DNA of 23,089 nucleotides, taken from a virus. The notes under the pieces are model-generated. The model saw only the letters and a list, made by a program, of their open reading frames with translations. It did not search any database and was not told the origin of the DNA. Shown piece by piece: positions 1-7,881 of this stretch; the stretch's first letter is position 1; every line of letters begins with the position of its first letter. Made by a program: the position numbers and the translations under genes. The DNA lies in the IMG/VR virus record IMGVR_UViG_3300024255_000170, positions 1 through 23,089 of that record. The stretch is one strand, 5' to 3'.

Positions 1-96
1 TCGTTCGCTTGCCTTGCTGTATAAGGCATCTTTGATTTCCTGACTGATGTCAGCAGGTCCTCTACCTACAGCAATGGCGTCTACTACGTTGTCCAT
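1..96 (-). CDS. Small prohead-core-position protein, 5' part (gp68-like?)
   Basis: Only the first 32 codons lie in the window; the gene runs off the left edge in frame. The peptide begins MDNVVDAIAVGRGPADISQE and ends at the edge with KASER. It directly follows the portal gene. In T4 the small prohead core genes 67 and 68 sit between 20 and 21, so position suggests a scaffold-core component of the assembling head. The start at base 96 is chosen because it is the first ATG after the portal stop (34 bases away) and lies 21 bases downstream of a late-promoter-like box. The sequence resembles short proteins found at this place in cyanomyoviruses, as far as I recall. The T4 equivalence (67 or 68) is inference from position. 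Confidence 0.7.
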   Translation of the reverse strand, partial: MDNVVDAIAVGRGPADISQEIKDALYSKASER

Positions 97-117
97 AATA
101 AAAACGATAATATGATT

Positions 118-125
118 TATTTAGT
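118..125 (-). promoter_or_regulatory. Late promoter box ACTAAATA
   Basis: On the minus strand the octamer reads ACTAAATA, sharing the TAAATA core of the T4 late promoter TATAAATA. It lies just after the portal stop codon and 21 bases before the next ATG, a spacing matched by most other boxes in this window. The same octamer is found ahead of gp15. Confidence 0.55.
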
Positions 126-129
126 AAGT

Positions 130-1854
130 TTATAATCGCCCTTCACCACTACCGGGTAGAGGGGAGTTCATTTTTGCTGTTGCGTTTGCTGTATCTAAAG
201 CAGCGCCACCAGCATCAACGGTCGCGTCATTGACGAATCCATCAGGTTGTAGAGGTTCACCAGTGATAGGATCAATGGTGCTTGGATCGGGGATGACCCC
301 GTCCTCGATCTCCTTTTTAATCTGCTCATCTTGCTCTACCATTTCACCATCAGTCTGACGGAGAATCTTGGCGCGGATATACTCTTGTGAGTAATACTTA
401 CCGATATAGGGTTCTGCTTGAGCAAGTAGGTTGAGACGCTCTTGTAAGAGTTCAGTCTCTTTCAACTCAGCAAAGTGGTTGTCATATAGGAAGTCATACT
501 GGATATTATCTTTGATTTCTTCCCAGTCATCGGGGGTGATGACATTCTTGAGGATGAGTTGAGTCTTGAGTAGGTCACTGAATAGTGAGGCAAATCTCTT
601 ACGGAGACGAGCAACAAACTTAGAAAACTTGACTTCGTCTCTTAAGATCTCAGATGAACGACCCATGTTGAATCCTTCATTACCACCTGGGGCACGGGAT
701 TGTGGGACATTGAGTGAGTTATATAACTTGTTTCTGAAATACTCTAGGTCAGTGATTTCACCTAGGTTCTGTCCACCAGGTAGTGTAGAAATCTCAGTTC
801 CACGACCACCTTCACGACGAGGCAACCAGAAGTCCTCTAGCATCGACATTACTTTTTTGTCGTTCTTCATCTCGCCAGTAGCAGAATTATAAGTCTGCTT
901 ATTTCTATAACGCTGCATTACCTGATGTAGATATTGCTCTGCCTTTACTTTAGGTAGGTTGCCGACATCAATATAGAAGATTCTTCTTTCAGGTGCTCTT
1001 GATAATCTGTAGATGACAATAGCATCTTCAATCATTTTGAGTTGATTGACTGGTTTGATTGCCTTGTGTAGATATGAAAGAACTGTCTGGTTGTTTCTAT
1101 CGACTAGTCCCGAGTTACAATAGGCAATGGAATCCTTTGCAATTTTGATTCCTGTTGACGGATTCGATCCTCCATTAAATACACCAGGAGTAGCGGCGTA
1201 ACCACTGCTAGAAGCACCAGGGTTGTAAACATAGTATTCGTCAATAAGTGGACTAAACTGATCGTTTCTAGCGTTTGGAATTTGGTTGCCTGTGTTATTA
1301 ACAGTCAACACACGCTGAGCATTGGGGAATTTATTTGACTTCTGGTTGACCTTACGGACAAACTTGACCTTCATTGGATCGATATATCTCAAATCCATAA
1401 TGCCGTCTTGTGGTTTCTCTAAGTCAATGACCTTGAGATAGTGTAGACGACCATCAATATACCAGTTACGGAAAATCTCGTGAGCACGCTTATCGAAATC
1501 TAGAAGGTCCTTGATATACTTGAACTCATTTCTGATAATCTTCTTTACTTTTTCACTAGCATTTACATTGCTAAGTTCTACCTGGACTGGTGATTCGTAT
1601 GTATCGCTAACAATCGCTTCATTTACAACATCTTCAACAGCACTTTCCACTTCTGGAATGAGTGCCATCTCTCTGTATCGACGGATAAGTTCGTATTCTG
1701 TTCTGAATACACCTTCAATATCGATGAATGATCTTCCAAAACCACCGGATGCAAAATATTCTACGCCGTCCGCGTTACTCTCGGGGACTGGACTAATAGA
1801 ACCGGGGCGTTCTGGTGGTCCATCTGTGATTTGGAAACCAAAAAGTCTCGCCAT
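130..1854 (-). CDS. 20: Portal vertex protein gp20
   Basis: Forms the dodecameric portal ring at the unique head vertex, the channel for DNA packaging and the docking site for the terminase and neck. The 574-residue length is near T4 gp20 (524). Diagnostic segments are RRYREMALIPEVESAVEDVV (about residues 58-77), the RAPERRIFYIDVGNLPKVKA stretch (287-306) and a tryptophan/arginine/glycine-rich stretch DFWLPRREGGRGTE followed by LPGGQNLGE (341-366), all typical of cyanomyovirus portals. The N terminus (MARLFGFQI) and the ATG at 1854 fit that family. It is separated from gp19 by a terminator and has its own late-promoter-like box 34 bases upstream, so it appears to start a new transcription unit leading into head-core genes. 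The C terminus is Pro/Gly rich. The assignment is secure by motif and order. Confidence 0.97.
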   Translation of the reverse strand: MARLFGFQITDGPPERPGSISPVPESNADGVEYFASGGFGRSFIDIEGVFRTEYELIRRYREMALIPEVESAVEDVVNEAIVSDTYESPVQVELSNVNASEKVKKIIRNEFKYIKDLLDFDKRAHEIFRNWYIDGRLHYLKVIDLEKPQDGIMDLRYIDPMKVKFVRKVNQKSNKFPNAQRVLTVNNTGNQIPNARNDQFSPLIDEYYVYNPGASSSGYAATPGVFNGGSNPSTGIKIAKDSIAYCNSGLVDRNNQTVLSYLHKAIKPVNQLKMIEDAIVIYRLSRAPERRIFYIDVGNLPKVKAEQYLHQVMQRYRNKQTYNSATGEMKNDKKVMSMLEDFWLPRREGGRGTEISTLPGGQNLGEITDLEYFRNKLYNSLNVPQSRAPGGNEGFNMGRSSEILRDEVKFSKFVARLRKRFASLFSDLLKTQLILKNVITPDDWEEIKDNIQYDFLYDNHFAELKETELLQERLNLLAQAEPYIGKYYSQEYIRAKILRQTDGEMVEQDEQIKKEIEDGVIPDPSTIDPITGEPLQPDGFVNDATVDAGGAALDTANATAKMNSPLPGSGEGRL

Positions 1855-1888
1855 AATTAAAAAAGAGGTGTGATAATAACCTGTCTAT

Positions 1889-1896
1889 TATTTAGC
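1889..1896 (-). promoter_or_regulatory. Late promoter box GCTAAATA for gp20
   Basis: Minus-strand GCTAAATA lies just after the terminator that follows gp19 and 34 bases before the gp20 start. A promoter is expected here because the terminator would otherwise cut gp20 off from upstream transcription. Confidence 0.5.
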
Positions 1897-1900
1897 ACAC

Positions 1901-1928
1901 AAAAAAAGAGGTCCCTTTTGAGGACCTC
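1901..1928 (-). terminator. Rho-independent terminator after gp19
   Basis: On the minus strand a perfect 7-bp stem (GAGGTCC / GGACCTC, bases 1922-1928 with 1908-1914) encloses a 7-base loop and is followed at once by seven T residues (1901-1907). It sits 22 bases after the gp19 stop. This is a textbook intrinsic terminator and the only strong one I found in the window. It would end the gp18-gp19 transcript. Confidence 0.9.
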
Positions 1929-1950
1929 CTGAGAAAATATGAAATGTGAT

Positions 1951-2547
1951 TTAGAAAATATCTTCACCACCGGCATTGGCGCCGTTGCCTTTGATTGCTT
2001 CCCACCACTGGACCTGCATCTCTACAGTGAATTCCTGAATCGTATCAGTTGACTCGTAGTTGAGGTCAATTGACTGAATGTTGGTTGGGAAAATATCGTG
2101 GAAGCGATATGTGCGAAGGGTGGAACCATCTCTATCTAGTTGATAGACATATGCATCAGACTGATAGTCTGCGGGATCCTGTGTTCCTGTCGCGTCTTCC
2201 ATCTTGTTCATCGTATTCATCCACTTCTCGAAAGCAGAGCGGATAGCGAAGTCGGTGTCGTTTAGGACTGTGATGGTCCAGGTATCGAAGGTTCTATCAC
2301 CTGCGATTTTTAGAACACGACCACGGAAGGGAACTTCGATGGGTGTGATGTTTGAAGCGGGAAGTGCTGCTGCCTTTACAAGGAAGCGTGACTTCTGTAA
2401 TGTATCTGTATCGGTAGGTGCCGAGAGAGGGAACTGAAGAACAACTTCGAACAGATTGGGGCGGGCGCCGCCACCAGTCAGTTTTGCTTTGAAGTCGCTA
2501 ATCGTCCTCAATACGGGAGATTCTACCTGTTTTCTGGTACTTGCCAT
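1951..2547 (-). CDS. 19: Tail tube protein gp19
   Basis: Major tail tube subunit; hexameric rings stack to form the inner tube through which DNA passes. The 198 residues compare with 163 in T4. Recognisable segments are NLFEVVLQFP near the N terminus, the LPASNITPIEVPFRGRVLKI stretch and DRTFDTWTITVLND (the central beta-sandwich signature of contractile-tail tube proteins), then a C-terminal EFTVEMQVQWWEA. It lies between the sheath gene and the terminator, 37 bases after the gp18 stop. No properly spaced late box precedes it, so it is probably transcribed from the gp18 promoter. The C-terminal tail NGANAGGEDIF is a short extension. Confidence 0.96.
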   Translation of the reverse strand: MASTRKQVESPVLRTISDFKAKLTGGGARPNLFEVVLQFPLSAPTDTDTLQKSRFLVKAAALPASNITPIEVPFRGRVLKIAGDRTFDTWTITVLNDTDFAIRSAFEKWMNTMNKMEDATGTQDPADYQSDAYVYQLDRDGSTLRTYRFHDIFPTNIQSIDLNYESTDTIQEFTVEMQVQWWEAIKGNGANAGGEDIF

Positions 2548-2584
2548 TGGATTTATAACTCCGGGTTAGAAGGTAGAGAGTGAA

Positions 2585-4771
2585 TTATACAGTGCCTACA
2601 ATCTCTTCAAAGGAGACGCCGCTACGAGTAGCAACGAATGTTAGACCGATGAAGTTGATTGAGCGTGTAGGCTTGAGGAAGATGTCAGCAATGAACTCAT
2701 TCCTGTCTACGACGGCAGGAGTGTTGTTTGTCTCATCACAAACAACGATGAAGTCGGTGATGCCTCTCTTAGATTGAACATCTCGTAGGAATGGTTCTAC
2801 GATGTTAACGAAGTTGGTACGGGTGACCTCATCGTTGAATTCAAATAGTTGATCCTTAGCAGCGGCAGAGATTGCTTGCTCAACATAGATGAATAGGCGA
2901 CGGACGTTAATTCTGTCGAATGCAGAAGAAGCGGAGAGTCCAGTCTTATCTCCGTATAGAATCATACCACCGATATCACCAGCAAAGATGACTGGGTTGA
3001 TACGTGCGCTGTAGAGGCGGTCTCTTTGCGCCTGAGTGGGATTGTATGCTAAGCGTGAACCGTTGAGGATAGCGCCTCTTGTGGTGCCCGCTGGTGAGAA
3101 CCAGGGGAAGGCAACCTGGTCGGTGCGGCAGCAGCAACCAGCAATGTCTCCGTTTAGGGGGACATAACGGAACTTATCAGCGAAACGGTCATACATGTAC
3201 TTGTATCCCGTATCAAAGATAGCGTAGGATGAAGAACCAACCGTTGAATAGAAGTTAACGATGTTATCAGTTACTTTGTTTGAAGCAATGGTGACTTGAG
3301 CACCTGCTCCACTATCAGTAATCTGTGAACCTCTATATGGTGAGATGAATGCTAGAGCATCCTTTCTCAACTCAGCAATAGAAATGAGTTTGTTTGCTAG
3401 TGACTGTGCTTCTGCTTCGTTATAAGCGGAAGACCCCATAATTAGGAAGTCTACATTCGTGTCGTCATCGGATTCGAAGTTGTCATATCCAGCAGCGATA
3501 TCTCCTACTTCTACTCTTAGTGCTCCATCCTTCTCGATGTCCATTAGTCCATCGTAGTTTGTGCCTTTCTCCATAACAAGTTGGAGGTTGCCACAAGAGA
3601 AGAAGTTGACGTTACGGGTCTGTTGATCCCACTCACCACCATTTTCAGGTGTGAATCCATTACCACCGGTCTCGAAAGAAGTAGTAACAACACCTACGGG
3701 TTGTGAACCACCGAAGGCATAACTGGAGGTGTTAGCAAGATGCTTTCTCCAGTAGGAGGGAGTGCCCACAGAGAATTCAGCATCGCGTGCTTTGGAGATG
3801 CCGAGGTTCTTCTCTAGAATAGTACCAGCATTACCAGTTACATCACCAGTGTCATCAAAGATAACAACATGGAATTCATCAAATCTTGAATTTCTATTTC
3901 TAGCATACTCAGTAGTTGTAGGGCGGTTGGCGATTGAATTCCAATTTGCCTCGATACGACCACCCTGTAGGGAGATTGTCTGGTTATCAAACCAGTCTTC
4001 TGGGAACTGAGTCTGAAGTGCTGTAGTAGTTACAATACCTGTTGATGTGTAGAGTGAGAAGTCACCCTCAACGAATGACCAAGTACCACCCTGCTGATAA
4101 TCAACTTCCTGCTCGATTCCAGTTGTTGGTGTGAAAGATAATACCTTTACATCAACTGAATCGGTGATGGTATCGATTCCAGTAACAATACCTTTGAGGT
4201 TGCCCTCTACTAGTGCTGTTACACCAGCACCTGCAGCAACTTTGCTGATTGCCTGAACAACACCTTGACCCAAAGCAACGGTTGGGGTAGTTGTTAGTCC
4301 TAGACCAACACCTTTAAAGGTCTGGTCTGCTTTACCGTCTAGAAACGCTACCTTGATACCGTTTGCCCAAGAACCACAGTTTCTTGCTGCAATAGTAACA
4401 CCAGGAATGATGTTCTCATCATATCCTAGAGCATTGTAATCCTCTAGACTCTTAATCTTAATACTTGATGCTGCGCCCACAAACGCATTACGCAAGTTAT
4501 CGTTATCAGAACGAACAACCCTCATAATACCACCGTAAGCAAGGTAGGAAGCGATGGATAACCATCCCTCATACTGTCTATCAGTGGAACTAGGTTGACC
4601 GAAAACGTCTAAAAGTTCGTTCTCGCTTGCGATTAGTGTGGGTTCATCAACGGGGCCTCTAGCGAAAGAGGCGACGATGGCACCGGTTTTATCGGAAGAG
4701 GTTTGGACTTGACCTAGGGTCAAATCGACTTCTCTTACGAGTACTCCGGGCGATGCTAAATTTACAGGCAT
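2585..4771 (-). CDS. 18: Tail sheath protein gp18
   Basis: Contractile sheath subunit that surrounds the gp19 tube and shortens on infection. The 728 residues compare with 659 in T4. The N terminus (LASPGVLVREVDLTLG, then TGAIVASFARGPVDEPTLI) is the classic sheath opening. The C-terminal domain carries RRLFIYVEQAISAAAKDQLF followed by NEFIADIFLKPTRSINFI, the conserved core that forms the inner sheath lattice. A GDIAGCCCRTDQVAFPWFSP segment matches the conserved GDIAG..ARTD region of T4 sheath, here with three consecutive cysteines. The start at 4771 is supported by a GGGAG ribosome-binding site nine bases upstream and a late box further upstream. Confidence 0.97.
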   Translation of the reverse strand: MPVNLASPGVLVREVDLTLGQVQTSSDKTGAIVASFARGPVDEPTLIASENELLDVFGQPSSTDRQYEGWLSIASYLAYGGIMRVVRSDNDNLRNAFVGAASSIKIKSLEDYNALGYDENIIPGVTIAARNCGSWANGIKVAFLDGKADQTFKGVGLGLTTTPTVALGQGVVQAISKVAAGAGVTALVEGNLKGIVTGIDTITDSVDVKVLSFTPTTGIEQEVDYQQGGTWSFVEGDFSLYTSTGIVTTTALQTQFPEDWFDNQTISLQGGRIEANWNSIANRPTTTEYARNRNSRFDEFHVVIFDDTGDVTGNAGTILEKNLGISKARDAEFSVGTPSYWRKHLANTSSYAFGGSQPVGVVTTSFETGGNGFTPENGGEWDQQTRNVNFFSCGNLQLVMEKGTNYDGLMDIEKDGALRVEVGDIAAGYDNFESDDDTNVDFLIMGSSAYNEAEAQSLANKLISIAELRKDALAFISPYRGSQITDSGAGAQVTIASNKVTDNIVNFYSTVGSSSYAIFDTGYKYMYDRFADKFRYVPLNGDIAGCCCRTDQVAFPWFSPAGTTRGAILNGSRLAYNPTQAQRDRLYSARINPVIFAGDIGGMILYGDKTGLSASSAFDRINVRRLFIYVEQAISAAAKDQLFEFNDEVTRTNFVNIVEPFLRDVQSKRGITDFIVVCDETNNTPAVVDRNEFIADIFLKPTRSINFIGLTFVATRSGVSFEEIVGTV

Positions 4772-4780
4772 CTGGTGAGT

Positions 4781-4786
4781 CTCCCT
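4781..4786 (-). promoter_or_regulatory. Ribosome binding site of gp18
   Basis: The minus strand reads AGGGAGACTCACCAG before the gp18 ATG. The GGGAG core with about 9-base spacing is one of the few clear Shine-Dalgarno sequences here. Most genes in the window lack one, so gp18 may be translated unusually strongly, as suits a major virion protein. Confidence 0.65.
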
Positions 4787-4811
4787 TTTGAAAATCCGAA
4801 TAATCTAAAAA

Positions 4812-4819
4812 TATTTATC
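4812..4819 (-). promoter_or_regulatory. Late promoter box GATAAATA for gp18
   Basis: Minus-strand GATAAATA lies in the 70-base gap between gp17 and gp18, 40 bases before the gp18 start. The gap is AT-rich and long for this compact region, consistent with a promoter for the sheath-tube unit that ends at the terminator at 1901-1928. Confidence 0.7.
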
Positions 4820-4841
4820 AAAATAAACATTTCAGAAAGAG

Positions 4842-6494
4842 TTACATATATTCCCACATATGACTATTGGTCCCATATTCATCTGTATACCAACGATCTC
4901 CTGTATTATCTACAAAAGAGGTTGAATCCGTGCCATCACTAACAAAACCAAAGGGTGCCATGTCCTGCTCTATCTGGTTTTCCTTCTCATTATAGATCTC
5001 TTTTCTAACATCATTATCCGTCATCTCACGGAAATAATCCTGAGCAACCACCCAAGCAAAGATGACTAGACACATTGCTAGGTCATCATTACATCCATCT
5101 TCAGCAGCGAATGTATTATTCCTGGAGATAAAGGTCGTCAACTCCTGGACAATATCGTAGTCGGTGAAGGTGAGTTTATTCTCCTCAATCAATGCTTTGA
5201 GGTTGGAGCAACCGAGTTTCTTGGTTGCTGTGCTCATCTTCACACCCAACTGTGTCTTAGTGCCAGAGAATCCTGAACCGAGTTGCTGCCCTGCTCGCCC
5301 TCTCATAGCGCACATTAGGACATTGGGATACTCCAGGTCATAGTTGAGGATAGAAGCGACCTGGTCGCCAATATCGTTGACCTCAATAAGAGTCCACGCC
5401 CTGTTATACATCTTACATACTCTCTGTATGATGCTTGGGAATACAATCGGTTTGATTTCATTATCCCGATACTTTGCTACTACAGTATAAGGAAACTTAG
5501 TAACATCAAAAACAACAAAGGCAGAGTAATCTTTCCCAACACCCCTAGCAACGTCAACAGTAATAACATAGTTGTGCTCTTCCTTTGGATCTACAAAAAT
5601 ATCTAGATGGTCATTTGACTTGATAGGAAGTTCATAATCCATTGCTCTCAGAGCAGTTGGTGAGATGAGAGTATCAACTGAACCAATAAACTCACATTCA
5701 AACTCAACCTTGAACTGGTCATATGAGGTGTTGGCAATCGTCTGTGCCTTCCAGGCATCATCACGACCCGGCACCTGAGACCAATGGACCTCGATGGGGT
5801 TATACTCGTTCTTACTCTTCTCAGCGTCGTGCCACATACGGTAGAAGTGATTCATACCGTGTGGCGTGGATACGATAATAACCTTGGTAGATTTACCAGA
5901 GGAGATCGTAGGATATACTGACGCGAAGAACTGGTCAGCAATATTATTTTGAACGAACGCAAATTCGTCCAGGAAGATGATGTTGAACGACATACCTCGG
6001 ACAGCAGATGCTGAGGTAGACGCTGCTAGAATCTTAGAACCATTCTCAAGTTCAACAGATCCTTTGTTCCAGGAGATGATACCGTGCTGCATCCAGGACG
6101 GTAAGTTCTCATAAGCAATCTGTAGACGACCAAGAATCTCCCTAGCAGTTGCTGCTTTGTTTGCTAGGATACCGATATTGACGTTGTCGTTAAAGATTAG
6201 ATAATGGAGTAGAAATGCAACACAGGTCGTAGACTTACCTGTCTGACGAGGCATCTTACAGATAGTAAATCTCTTCTCGTGAAAACTTCTGACGAGGTTT
6301 TCCTGGAAGTCATACATTGTAAAAGGTATGAGACCCTTATCCAAGGACACAATTTTAATGTGTTTCTTGGAAAAGTAAATAGGGTCTTCCTTACACTTAA
6401 TATATTCTTTGACTTGATCTAGAGTAAAATTAACGGCAACGTTTGCCTTCTTGAGATTAGGATTACCTAGATACTTGTTATCAACTGCTGGCAT
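4842..6494 (-). CDS. 17: Large terminase subunit gp17 (ATPase and nuclease)
   Basis: DNA-packaging motor that docks on the portal, translocates concatemeric DNA by ATP hydrolysis and cuts it at headful. All catalytic parts are visible in 550 residues. The N-terminal ATPase has Walker A PRQTGKST (about 82-89), Walker B IIFLDE (172-177) and the coupling motif STPHG (209-213). The C-terminal RNase H-like nuclease has Asp314 in ITVDVARG, Glu371 in LIEVND and Asp470/Asp471 in CNDDLAM. These match the D-E-D triad of T4 gp17. The gene is 19 bases downstream of the 403-residue gene and has no evident late box of its own, so it is likely co-transcribed with it. Unlike in T4, the small terminase gene is not adjacent. 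Confidence 0.98.
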   Translation of the reverse strand: MPAVDNKYLGNPNLKKANVAVNFTLDQVKEYIKCKEDPIYFSKKHIKIVSLDKGLIPFTMYDFQENLVRSFHEKRFTICKMPRQTGKSTTCVAFLLHYLIFNDNVNIGILANKAATAREILGRLQIAYENLPSWMQHGIISWNKGSVELENGSKILAASTSASAVRGMSFNIIFLDEFAFVQNNIADQFFASVYPTISSGKSTKVIIVSTPHGMNHFYRMWHDAEKSKNEYNPIEVHWSQVPGRDDAWKAQTIANTSYDQFKVEFECEFIGSVDTLISPTALRAMDYELPIKSNDHLDIFVDPKEEHNYVITVDVARGVGKDYSAFVVFDVTKFPYTVVAKYRDNEIKPIVFPSIIQRVCKMYNRAWTLIEVNDIGDQVASILNYDLEYPNVLMCAMRGRAGQQLGSGFSGTKTQLGVKMSTATKKLGCSNLKALIEENKLTFTDYDIVQELTTFISRNNTFAAEDGCNDDLAMCLVIFAWVVAQDYFREMTDNDVRKEIYNEKENQIEQDMAPFGFVSDGTDSTSFVDNTGDRWYTDEYGTNSHMWEYM

Positions 6495-6513
6495 AATAAA
6501 GTTAAAATGATGA

Positions 6514-7725
6514 TTATTCTACTATGGTGACATCCTGAGGAATAGTAGAACTACTACTCAACGTACTTCCTAAGGAGTCAATGATTACAGTTCTTCCTCT
6601 AATATCATAACCGACATCAGAAGACCTAGTAATATACTGAAGACCATCTGGAGCACCAAACTCGAAGAATCCTGACCCACCAGTCACTCTTCTGACCCAT
6701 TCATATCTATAAGTGAATGGGGGAACACCACCACTGAATACTGCTGCAGTTTGTGTTAGGACTGTGCCTGACTGACCAACTCCATCGAGAGTTCCCTTTG
6801 ATACCAATGCTAGTGGTTCTGCTATAACCTCAATGTGGTTTGGAATCGCAGCGATAGCTTTGTGATAATTGTATGCGTCAGTCCAGTAAGTTCTTCCTCT
6901 AATCTCATAACCAATATCACTATACTGAATAGTATAAGTCAATCCCTCTGGAGCACCAAATCTTACATACACATTCGTGGTGCCAGTTGGTTTTCTAAGC
7001 CATTCATATGGCTTAGTAAATGGACCGATACCACCGGTTATAGTGCCTTCTGTCATAGTAAGTACATCTCCTGGATATGCAGGGTCCGCTCCACTAAAAG
7101 TAAGAGTACCATTCACATCGACCTTCATCTCATCAACAACAACATCCGAAGCAGGAGTATTGACAGTGAGATATGATGGAGCGATTATGGCATCTTGAAT
7201 TCTAGTAGAAATACGAAGTCTAGCTCCCACCAAAGAAGAGTCTATTTCTTTTACTGCAGTATCAACTGCCGTCCAAGGACTAATACCAGTCCAAGCACCA
7301 CCAGGGGTTTCTTGTTTCTGTAACTGACCTTCAACAGTGATGGGTTCAGTACCACCCTGATAACCAGCAACCTGACCAGCCACATCTCTACCGACAGCAA
7401 ATCCGTTAGGTGCTGTGATATTACCAACACCTACAATTTCTAGTGGATTCAAACTACCTACTGGGTTATTGTTTTCGTCACGCCTGATGTATTGACCTGG
7501 GATGACTATATTATTATCTACGTCTCTCTTCACATACTCCTGAATGGAAGTTGCACCACCACCCACTAGAGTCTTTACATAATCACCATCAAAATCTTTC
7601 CAGGTAAAGTTAGTCCAACCGGCTGCATCCATACTCGCACTTCTAAATGCAGGTTGTGGTACAGCAACTACGTTGTCGTCATCGTATCTAACGTAGTTAT
7701 TATTTGTGTGTGTGAGTATCGACAT
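6514..7725 (-). CDS. Putative virion protein with tandem about 100-residue repeats
   Basis: Not a T4 core gene; function unknown. The 403-residue protein has a clear internal duplication. Residues about 204-299 and 306-401 align, sharing FGAP(E/D)GL.Y, then SD(I/V)GY(E/D)IRGRT, at an offset of 100 residues. A third, degenerate copy may lie at 122-190 (GGTEPIT... GARLRISTRIQD). The N-terminal third has a shorter repeated motif, Y(V/I)(R/K)xDxxNN (positions 11, 64 and 79). The composition (Gly, Thr, Val, many beta-prone residues) suggests Ig-like or other beta-sandwich domains, as in capsid or tail decoration proteins. It lies between the two terminase genes under its own late box, so late expression and a virion location are plausible inferences. 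No signal peptide or membrane segment was seen. Confidence 0.85.
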   Translation of the reverse strand: MSILTHTNNNYVRYDDDNVVAVPQPAFRSASMDAAGWTNFTWKDFDGDYVKTLVGGGATSIQEYVKRDVDNNIVIPGQYIRRDENNNPVGSLNPLEIVGVGNITAPNGFAVGRDVAGQVAGYQGGTEPITVEGQLQKQETPGGAWTGISPWTAVDTAVKEIDSSLVGARLRISTRIQDAIIAPSYLTVNTPASDVVVDEMKVDVNGTLTFSGADPAYPGDVLTMTEGTITGGIGPFTKPYEWLRKPTGTTNVYVRFGAPEGLTYTIQYSDIGYEIRGRTYWTDAYNYHKAIAAIPNHIEVIAEPLALVSKGTLDGVGQSGTVLTQTAAVFSGGVPPFTYRYEWVRRVTGGSGFFEFGAPDGLQYITRSSDVGYDIRGRTVIIDSLGSTLSSSSTIPQDVTIVE

Positions 7726-7748
7726 TTAACCAGAGTTTGTCGTCAATA

Positions 7749-7838
7749 CTATTTATTCTCGATAAATCCTACCTTTATTAGATTTGCTACAAATAGGATC
7801 GTACAAGTGTAAGCGAAAAATCCGGGGACTGTCATCAT
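7749..7838 (-). CDS. Candidate 29-residue membrane peptide
   Basis: A short ORF starting ATGATG at 7838 and ending TAG at 7749-7751. It encodes MMTVPGFFAYTCTILFVANL followed by IKVGFIENK. Residues about 5-25 form one hydrophobic stretch suited to a single membrane span, with a charged Lys/Glu C-terminal end. A late-promoter-like box (AGTAAATA) ends 19 bases upstream. The stop codon lies inside the AATAAATA box of the next gene, an overlap also seen for other genes here. No good Shine-Dalgarno is present. An overlapping ORF in another frame (7753-7848, 31 residues, hydrophilic) competes but looks less protein-like. It matches no family I recognise; a lysis or envelope role would be speculation. 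Confidence 0.5.
   Translation of the reverse strand: MMTVPGFFAYTCTILFVANLIKVGFIENK
7750..7757 (-). promoter_or_regulatory. Late promoter box AATAAATA for the repeat protein
   Basis: Minus-strand AATAAATA lies 24 bases before the start of the 403-residue gene and overlaps the last codons and stop of the 29-residue ORF. Confidence 0.65.
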
Positions 7839-7845
7839 GCTGATG
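7833..7845 (-). repeat. Hairpin over the start of the 29-residue ORF
   Basis: Bases 7833-7837 (CATCA) and 7841-7845 (TGATG) are complementary around a 3-base loop. The two candidate ATG codons (7836-7838 and 7833-7835) lie in one arm and the loop, so folding would cover the start. A GGG/CCC pair outside (7825-7827 with 7852-7854) could extend it imperfectly. Confidence 0.4.
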
Positions 7846-7857
7846 CATCTACCCGAC

Positions 7858-7865
7858 TATTTACT
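7858..7865 (-). promoter_or_regulatory. Late promoter-like box AGTAAATA
   Basis: Minus-strand AGTAAATA keeps the TAAATA core and lies 19 bases before the start of the 29-residue ORF. It is the most divergent member of the NNTAAATA set because positions 1-2 differ from the T4 form, so support rests on spacing. Confidence 0.4.
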
Positions 7866-7881
7866 ATGTTTTATATTTTTT

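Noticed and set aside
1511-1873. 120-residue plus-strand ORF antisense to gp20
   Set aside because: It lies opposite highly conserved portal codons, shows low-complexity Ser/Thr-rich sequence and has no promoter or neighbours on that strand.
2550-2557. TATAAATC just before the gp19 ATG
   Set aside because: It ends two bases before the start codon, so a T4-type late start site would fall inside the gene, and the last base breaks the TAAATA core.
6835-7198. Two overlapping plus-strand ORFs opposite the repeat protein
   Set aside because: Both are antisense shadows created by the repeated codons of the 403-residue gene; no ribosome site or matching family.
7753-7848. 31-residue ORF overlapping the 29-residue ORF
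   Set aside because: It is hydrophilic with no motif and starts further up in the hairpin. The alternative frame looks more like a real membrane peptide. Kept only as an unresolved alternative.
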